Below, piece by piece: positions 59,727 through 64,000 of a DNA stretch of 64,000 nt. The notes under the pieces are model-generated. The model did no database searches and had not been told where the DNA came from. It was given only the letters and a program-made list of their open reading frames with translations. The stretch spans positions 372,001 to 436,000 of the forward strand of contig CABJBA010000001.1 in the NCBI GenBank assembly GCA_902363735.1. Direction: 5' to 3'. Position numbers and translations under genes: made by a program. The DNA is from Clostridiaceae bacterium. GTDB taxonomy: Bacteria > Bacillota > Clostridia > Lachnospirales > Lachnospiraceae. Positions within the stretch are counted from its first letter, which is position 1; each line of letters starts with the position of its first letter.

Positions 59727-60563
59727 TTAAGGCTCGTAGCCGAAGTCCTCGGCTTCCTCGCCATGATCATGGGACTCCTTTGCAGCATCTTCTTTGAAGT
59801 CCGAAGGCTCTGGCTCATTGGCTGACCGGTCAAGCTGCTTTTGCAGGAACAGGCTGGCAGGAGCGTTCACAGGCGGGATTTTTGCCTCCTCCTGAATCAG
59901 CTCGTTATAGTACAAAACATAGGTTTTGAAGTTTATGTTCAGCGTAGACAGCAGGCTATCCTCGGAAACAATCAAGTCACTCACTTCCTCATAAAGCTGG
60001 CGCAGTTCAAAAAGAGGGACAGCGGCGGTGGTCAGATCGTAAAGCAGATATTCGCCCTGACGGTTTCCAAAGGCTACAGCCATATCAGACATGAAATTAT
60101 CGACCACTGCCTCATGGACAGCAAAGAAATCCTGTCCGCCTGACTGTACGAAATAGATACCGTTTCTCACCTGAACAGGAGGGGTGCTGTCTTTTTCTTG
60201 CTGGGCAGGCGGGGCGCACTCACCAAAGTAATCGGTCAGACGCAGTTTGCCGTCACGCCTGATTTCCTCTATCATCTCCACCGCCTTGGCCTCCATTCGC
60301 TTGCAGGCGGCCACACGCCGCTGAAGCATTTCATACATGGGAACATCTTTGATGTCCTCGCCGTAGCAGAGCCAACCCCCGTCCTGCTCTGCCATGGAAA
60401 TGGCTTTGTCTGACAATACCTCCTTGGCCTTATCTTTCGGGACCATAATCCCCTCACGCTCAATGCCGTTTTCATCTGTTGCTACAATAACATAAATATT
60501 CAGTGCGATTTCAAGGGCTGTATTGATGTTGCCCCAAATCGACTCTCCACTTGGATGGTTCAT
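59727..60563 (-). CDS. Conserved ICE protein of unknown function at the head of the conjugation operon
   Basis: The protein has 278 residues from the ATG at 60563 (AAGGAG upstream); a TTG further out has no SD. It is cytoplasmic and helical. Recognisable stretches are GNINTALEIALNIYVIVATDENG, REGIMVPKDKAKEVLSDKAISMA, EMLQRRVAACKRMEAKAVEMIEE, DFFAVHEAVVDNFMSDMAVAFG and YVLYYNELIQEEAKIPP. The end is acidic. I do not recognise a domain. It has a good promoter upstream (60607-60635) and an attenuator downstream. It may be a regulator or an assembly factor of the transfer region. Confidence 0.6.
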   Translation of the reverse strand: MNHPSGESIWGNINTALEIALNIYVIVATDENGIEREGIMVPKDKAKEVLSDKAISMAEQDGGWLCYGEDIKDVPMYEMLQRRVAACKRMEAKAVEMIEEIRRDGKLRLTDYFGECAPPAQQEKDSTPPVQVRNGIYFVQSGGQDFFAVHEAVVDNFMSDMAVAFGNRQGEYLLYDLTTAAVPLFELRQLYEEVSDLIVSEDSLLSTLNINFKTYVLYYNELIQEEAKIPPVNAPASLFLQKQLDRSANEPEPSDFKEDAAKESHDHGEEAEDFGYEP

Positions 60564-60606
60564 AAAATCACTCTCCTTATCTGATGGGTTGCTCAACTAC
60601 ACCTAA

Positions 60607-60635
60607 ATAATACAACTATATATCCTTATAATCAA
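60607..60635 (-). promoter_or_regulatory. Promoter of the conjugation operon (minus strand)
   Basis: TTGATT, a 17-bp spacer and TATTAT form a strong sigma-A promoter about 45 nt upstream of the ATG at 60563. It lies in the AT-rich divergent gap with the + strand XRE gene, so the XRE repressor may act here. Confidence 0.7.
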
Positions 60636-60708
60636 CCACTATCGTTAGCTTATATTTTGTTGTGTTATACAGCATAATAATAGAAGTATAGAATATAGGA
60701 GGATAACG

Positions 60709-61017
60709 ATGGATTTAGCTCAAAAATTCAAACAGCTCCGAACGCAAAGGGGCATTAGTGTCTACAAGCTGTCAAAGGACACGGACATATCGCAGAACTA
60801 CATACGCAAGATTGAAAAGGGAGAAAGCCAGCCCTCTGTTCTTGTGCTGGAAAAGCTGCTTGCCCGCCTTGGCACCACGCTTGCCGAGTTTTTCAGTGAG
60901 AATGAAAATGTGCTGTATCCCACAGCTTATGAACGTGAGCTTGTGGAAACATCCCGGCTATTAGAAGAAGAAAAGGCATTGGCGGTGCTTCACTTTGCGA
61001 AGCTAATGTCAAAGTAA
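60709..61017 (+). CDS. XRE-family repressor
   Basis: This 102-residue protein has a Cro/CI-type helix-turn-helix (FKQLRTQRGISVYKLSKDTDISQNYIRKIEKGESQPS) over residues 5-60, then ENENVLYPTAYERELVETSRLLEEEKA, probably a dimerisation helix. The SD TAGGAGGATAACG is strong. It is a lone + strand gene facing away from the conjugation operon. Divergent repressor-operator layouts like this commonly hold conjugation genes off; a repressor role is inferred from position. Confidence 0.88.
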   Translation: MDLAQKFKQLRTQRGISVYKLSKDTDISQNYIRKIEKGESQPSVLVLEKLLARLGTTLAEFFSENENVLYPTAYERELVETSRLLEEEKALAVLHFAKLMSK

Positions 61018-61046
61018 TGGCTGCCGCATATCTCGCGGCAGTTTTT

Positions 61047-61730
61047 TTATTCCCGTTCGATTCCTCGCTCCATACTGCCAAAGAGCCAGGAGAAATCCAG
61101 TGCCTTTTCTCTTTTTTGCAACTCCGGCACAATGTCCTCGATTTTATCCACCAGCCGTTCCACAGAGTTGAGATCGTCCTGCGTCATGTCATTGTCAATG
61201 GTACGCATTTTGACAAGCCCTGCATAGATGACCTTCAAATCAGTTTCAGAGAAAAGCCATTTTTCATCAATCAGGCCGCTTCTGGTAGCGAAGCTCTCAA
61301 AGGCGTCCTCTTTGTTATAGAAATACTGGCGCTGGATCGGGTTTTTAGTTTCGTCACAGCGGTAGGTGGAAAGCACATACTCGAATAGAGGGTGGTGCTT
61401 GCAGGCCAACACTACACCGTTATGCTCATTGAGCCGATACAGGTTGTTGGGCAGCTTCACGGCAGTTTCCTCGTCGTAAGGCTTATCCGAGCAGATCCCG
61501 CAGGCCACCGCCGTGGATTTGGCGAGGGTCTGGATTTTGTCCATGAGCTTATCCTGTACCTCCACAAAGGGATTTTTCATCACCATGTCATTCTTGGTGA
61601 AAAAGGCGACCAGCTTATCCCGGTGGTAAATATCCGCCACATAGTCCGGCGAAGTGGAGGGCTGCACCGTAAAGCCTTTCTTTTGCAGGGTTTCAAAATA
61701 GCTCTGGTAAAACTCGGTTTTGGTTTTCAT
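61047..61730 (-). CDS. ICE protein of unknown function, paralogue of the next gene
   Basis: The protein has 227 residues from the ATG at 61730 (GGAG 7 nt upstream). It shares with the 61742 protein a MKT(K/R) .. EF start, then a beta-rich core and NGVVLACKHHPLFEYVLSTYRC, FYNKEDAFESFATRSGLI and an end helix (KVIYAGLVKMRTIDNDMTQDDLN). No membrane segment or catalytic motif is recognised. The resemblance is structural rather than close. The pair next to the relaxase suggests relaxosome accessory proteins (inference). Confidence 0.55.
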   Translation of the reverse strand: MKTKTEFYQSYFETLQKKGFTVQPSTSPDYVADIYHRDKLVAFFTKNDMVMKNPFVEVQDKLMDKIQTLAKSTAVACGICSDKPYDEETAVKLPNNLYRLNEHNGVVLACKHHPLFEYVLSTYRCDETKNPIQRQYFYNKEDAFESFATRSGLIDEKWLFSETDLKVIYAGLVKMRTIDNDMTQDDLNSVERLVDKIEDIVPELQKREKALDFSWLFGSMERGIERE

Positions 61731-61741
61731 AGGCACTCTCC

Positions 61742-62413
61742 TTACATTTCATTCTGAAAATAGTGGCGGGGGGAAAGGTCTGGCTGCCCCGGCAGGATTT
61801 CCTCAATCTTTCCCATCAATTCACGGATACGGGTTTCCTGCCCACTGTCCATCTCATTATCCAGCATGACACACCTCGCACAGCAGGATACCAGCACCCG
61901 GAGTTCCTCGTGGGAAAAGGAAAGCGGAGCCGGTATTTTCAAGCCGCTGCGCTCCAGAAAATTATCCTGTGCCGGTATGGGATCATAGAAAAAATGCTCC
62001 CTGTAAAAGCGTTTTGTATTGTGCTTGGGCATGGCTTTCTGACAGGTGACAAACTCATATCCAAACAGAGTAGTTCGGCGGCAGAGCAACACTACACCGG
62101 CACTCTCAAACACCTTGATGTAGGAGCCGCCTGTCAGCAGGACCGTTTCCGTCCGATCCATGTCTGCAAAAGGCGGCTGCATACAGCAGGAAAGGCCGGT
62201 ACGGGTTTCTTCGGCCGCCTGCTCCAAAGCTCGCACCTTTTCACCGCCGTAGGTTTCAAAAACAAGCTCCCCATCCTGTGTCACCACACAGAACAGGGAG
62301 CTTTCATCATAGACCTCAGCAGCTATATCACTTTCCATAATGCTTTCCACACGGAAACCCGTCCGGGTCAGCCGTGCAAAGAAGTCCTCAAAAAACTCTT
62401 TTCTTGTTTTCAA
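61742..62413 (-). CDS. ICE protein of unknown function, paralogue of the previous gene
   Basis: This 223-residue protein starts at TTG (GGGAGGAATGT upstream), reading MKTRKEFFEDFFARLTRTGFR. Parallel elements to the neighbour are AGVVLLCRRTTLFGYEFVTCQK, FFYDPIPAQDNFLERSGLKIP and LRVLVSCCARCVMLDNEMDSGQE. It has a higher cysteine count (CCMQP, VSCCARC), a possible metal site. It follows 21 nt after the relaxase gene. No known domain. An ancient tandem duplication is likely. Confidence 0.55.
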   Translation of the reverse strand: MKTRKEFFEDFFARLTRTGFRVESIMESDIAAEVYDESSLFCVVTQDGELVFETYGGEKVRALEQAAEETRTGLSCCMQPPFADMDRTETVLLTGGSYIKVFESAGVVLLCRRTTLFGYEFVTCQKAMPKHNTKRFYREHFFYDPIPAQDNFLERSGLKIPAPLSFSHEELRVLVSCCARCVMLDNEMDSGQETRIRELMGKIEEILPGQPDLSPRHYFQNEM

Positions 62414-62433
62414 TCCACATTCCTCCCTGATAG

Positions 62434-63654
62434 TTAATGTTCATAACCTTTATCCTGCAATTTCAAAAACAGTTCCTTTTTTGCGTCCTTTGACAGTTCC
62501 CGCCCGGTTTTCTTCCCCCAATCAGCAAACTGCCTGTCGCTATCACGGGTCAGACCGGAAAGCATATCAAACGCCTCCATAAGCATCTGCTCGGCAAAGT
62601 AGGAACGGCGGGCGCTTTGATATTCCCCGGACTTCATTTCATAGTCCAGCCGATTCAGGGTCTTTACCATGCCCAGCACACGGTTTGCAATGATTTTATC
62701 AGCCTCCCCGGAAAATCGCTTTCGCAGGCTGTCAAGGTATTCATCGCTGCCGCCGTAAAGCAGAGCCATCTTCATTTTGCTGTCTATGTAGCGTTCTTTC
62801 TGCTCTCTAAGTGCCGGAACCTTTTCAAGAAGGTACGCCACCAGCTTATCCACCTCGGCCTTGATTTCCGGTGTCAGAAGCTGATAGGCAATGCGGCCGG
62901 TGGGCGGGAGTGCGGATTTAAGACGGAATACACGGTCAGCAGTTTCATTCAGCACGGCATCATCAAAATCAAAGCTGCCGGATAACTCGTTTTCCTCGTC
63001 ATAGTCCGCCCGGAGCCGCTTATACCGATTCTTGTCAAGCCGCCGCAAATGCTGTTCAAAATCGTCTGCCAGTTCATTGCTGATGCTGCGCAGCTCGGCG
63101 GCCGATTTGTTTTTCTGTTCCCCATAGGCACGGATGCGCTCTGCAAAGGTATCCTTGATGAGCTGCTTTCTAATGGCATTGGGAACGGCAGGCGGGGTAA
63201 AGGGGTTCTTGACCCGTGACGAGGTATCCCAAAACACCACATGGATATGGGGATGGTGCTTTTCTTTATGGAGCGCACACGCCCATTGCAAATGCTCACG
63301 CCGGATATTATTTTTCTCGGCAATGGTCATCATGTGGCTTTCAATGTATCTTTGCCATGCCTTTTGGTCAGTCAGATTCAGTTCCACTGCCGTTTCCTCG
63401 TCAAAGGAAATCACGCTGCGGTACATGGTAATATGCTTTTTGGAACCCGCATACACCAGCCTTGCCACATCCCGCCAGTCCTCAAACTCGGTAATGGGAC
63501 CAGGGGAGAGTTTCCCGAACAGTCCATGGTTCATCCCCTCATTTTTGGAAACCCTCGGACGGGTGGCAATATAGCGTACATGGGCATAATTCTTACCAGC
63601 CGTGCTTTTATAATTGGGATTTTTGAATCTCTGCTTATAGACTAAAAGAGAGAT
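62434..63654 (-). CDS. MobP-type relaxase (N-terminus apparently without a normal start codon)
   Basis: The clear start is the ATG at 63534, giving 366 residues beginning MNHGLFGKLSPGP. But the same frame is open upstream for about 40 codons and reads VYKQRFKNPNYKSTAGKNYA then HVRYIATRPRVSKNEG, which looks like the missing relaxase N-terminus. The HUH motif is HKEKHHPHIHVVF near residue 112. No ATG, GTG or TTG lies in the upstream frame before the TGA at 63661. An ATC at 63654 has GGAGG 9 nt before it. Either a rare ATC start or a one-base indel in TTTT (63644-63647) explains this. The C-terminus is helical and acidic. Confidence 0.8.
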   Translation of the reverse strand: MSLLVYKQRFKNPNYKSTAGKNYAHVRYIATRPRVSKNEGMNHGLFGKLSPGPITEFEDWRDVARLVYAGSKKHITMYRSVISFDEETAVELNLTDQKAWQRYIESHMMTIAEKNNIRREHLQWACALHKEKHHPHIHVVFWDTSSRVKNPFTPPAVPNAIRKQLIKDTFAERIRAYGEQKNKSAAELRSISNELADDFEQHLRRLDKNRYKRLRADYDEENELSGSFDFDDAVLNETADRVFRLKSALPPTGRIAYQLLTPEIKAEVDKLVAYLLEKVPALREQKERYIDSKMKMALLYGGSDEYLDSLRKRFSGEADKIIANRVLGMVKTLNRLDYEMKSGEYQSARRSYFAEQMLMEAFDMLSGLTRDSDRQFADWGKKTGRELSKDAKKELFLKLQDKGYEH

Positions 63655-63670
63655 TGCCCATCACCTCCCG

Positions 63671-64000
63671 TCAGCGTTCCCATTCATCCTCGCCGGACTC
63701 CAGCATCCGATTTACCTCCCTGATATTGCGGTCGTCCTCTGCGGCCTCCGCTTCGCATACAGTGCGGTAATTCTCCATCGTGGAGTGATAGCGCCTGCTT
63801 TCCTCCAAAATGAATTTCATGCCCCCTGCGGTGCTGGGCGGCAGAGCTTCATAGGGCTTGTAAAACGCATAGCGGTTAAAACCGGCTTGCGGGTCGGGAT
63901 CGAGCATATCCAGAAATTCCTCATATCCAAAGGGGCAGACACGGTTTACCTCCTGACAGGCAAGGTTCACACCGGAGAGTGTGTCGCTGTCCCGAAGGTT
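63671..64000 (-). CDS. ICE protein of unknown function, cut by window end
   Basis: The frame is open to the right edge (NLRDSDTLSGVNLACQEVNR and beyond), so the start is outside. The visible 109 residues include VCPFGYEEFLDMLDPDPQ, YAFYKPYEALPPSTAGG, FILEESRRYHSTMENYRTV and an acidic end (ESGEDEWER). I do not recognise the family. It lies about 17 nt upstream of the relaxase frame, so it is probably co-transcribed with it. The GTG at 63970 is likely an internal codon, not the start. Confidence 0.55.
   Translation of the reverse strand, partial: NLRDSDTLSGVNLACQEVNRVCPFGYEEFLDMLDPDPQAGFNRYAFYKPYEALPPSTAGGMKFILEESRRYHSTMENYRTVCEAEAAEDDRNIREVNRMLESGEDEWER

Larger units (their letters stand above)
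1376..64000. mobile_element. Integrative conjugative element (Tn1549-like type), right end outside the window
   Basis: The region contains three large serine recombinases at one end, then a helicase, a sigma-like regulator, a cargo island, a type IV secretion set (VirD4, VirB4, VirB6, PrgI, VirB2-like), a Tad-type pilus set, two DNA methyltransferases and a MobP-type relaxase, nearly all on the minus strand. That gene content is typical of clostridial ICEs. The left boundary is inferred to lie in the 1376-1608 gap beyond the last recombinase; no attachment core can be identified without an empty-site sequence. Confidence 0.85.

Overview
The window looks like part of a Bacillota genome, most likely a gut-type Clostridia. 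Ribosome-binding sites are strong GGAGG types, and it carries SpoVG, SLH/LysM surface proteins, a LytTR two-component system and large serine recombinases. Nearly all of it (about 1.4 kb to the right edge) reads as one integrative conjugative element (ICE) of the broad Tn1549-like type. Both ICE ends are unmapped; the right end lies outside the window.

Layout. 1-1375: a glyoxalase-like fragment, a DUF7662-like protein and a DUF5131 protein on the + strand, probably host DNA or an older island. 1609-6555: three consecutive large serine recombinases behind one clear promoter (integration/excision module). 6728-10405: a DUF6870-like protein, a DinG/XPD-type helicase, a dense candidate structured RNA, and a sigma-region-4-like regulator. 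10907-34079: a roughly 23 kb cargo island of envelope genes. It holds two SLH/LysM surface proteins, LemA, DUF2207, DUF975, zinc-ribbon proteins, lipoproteins and a lectin/WG-repeat protein, next to an XRE regulator and a LytTR response regulator with its GHKL kinase. Much of it is an imperfect segmental duplication in which the second copy is decaying. 34125-63970: the conjugation backbone on the minus strand. It carries VirD4, VirB2-, VirB6-, PrgI- and VirB4-like proteins, a C39-like peptidase and a MobP-type relaxase, interleaved with a full Tad-type pilus set (CpaA/TadV, CpaB, TadZ, TadA, TadB, TadC, TadE-like). Two DNA methyltransferases lie inside this block. An AT-rich + strand orphan with GIY-YIG-like motifs interrupts it.

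How it fits together. The recombinases would move the element, the relaxase and VirD4 would process and deliver DNA, and the VirB-like proteins would form the channel. The Tad machinery could supply a mating or adhesion pilus. The methyltransferases may protect or mark the transferred DNA. The most original signal is in the cargo island. Four minus-strand envelope promoters carry the element CATGAAACAT (ATGTTTCATG on the transcribed strand) at a fixed 28-29 nt from a conserved GATAGA box. At two of them it is repeated with a 21-bp period, the geometry expected for LytTR-domain regulators, and a LytTR system is encoded alongside. This suggests a transferable, self-contained envelope regulon.

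Limits. All family names come from reading motifs by eye, without database searches. Start codons were chosen from visible ribosome-binding sites. RNA structures were found by eye, without folding energies or covariation.
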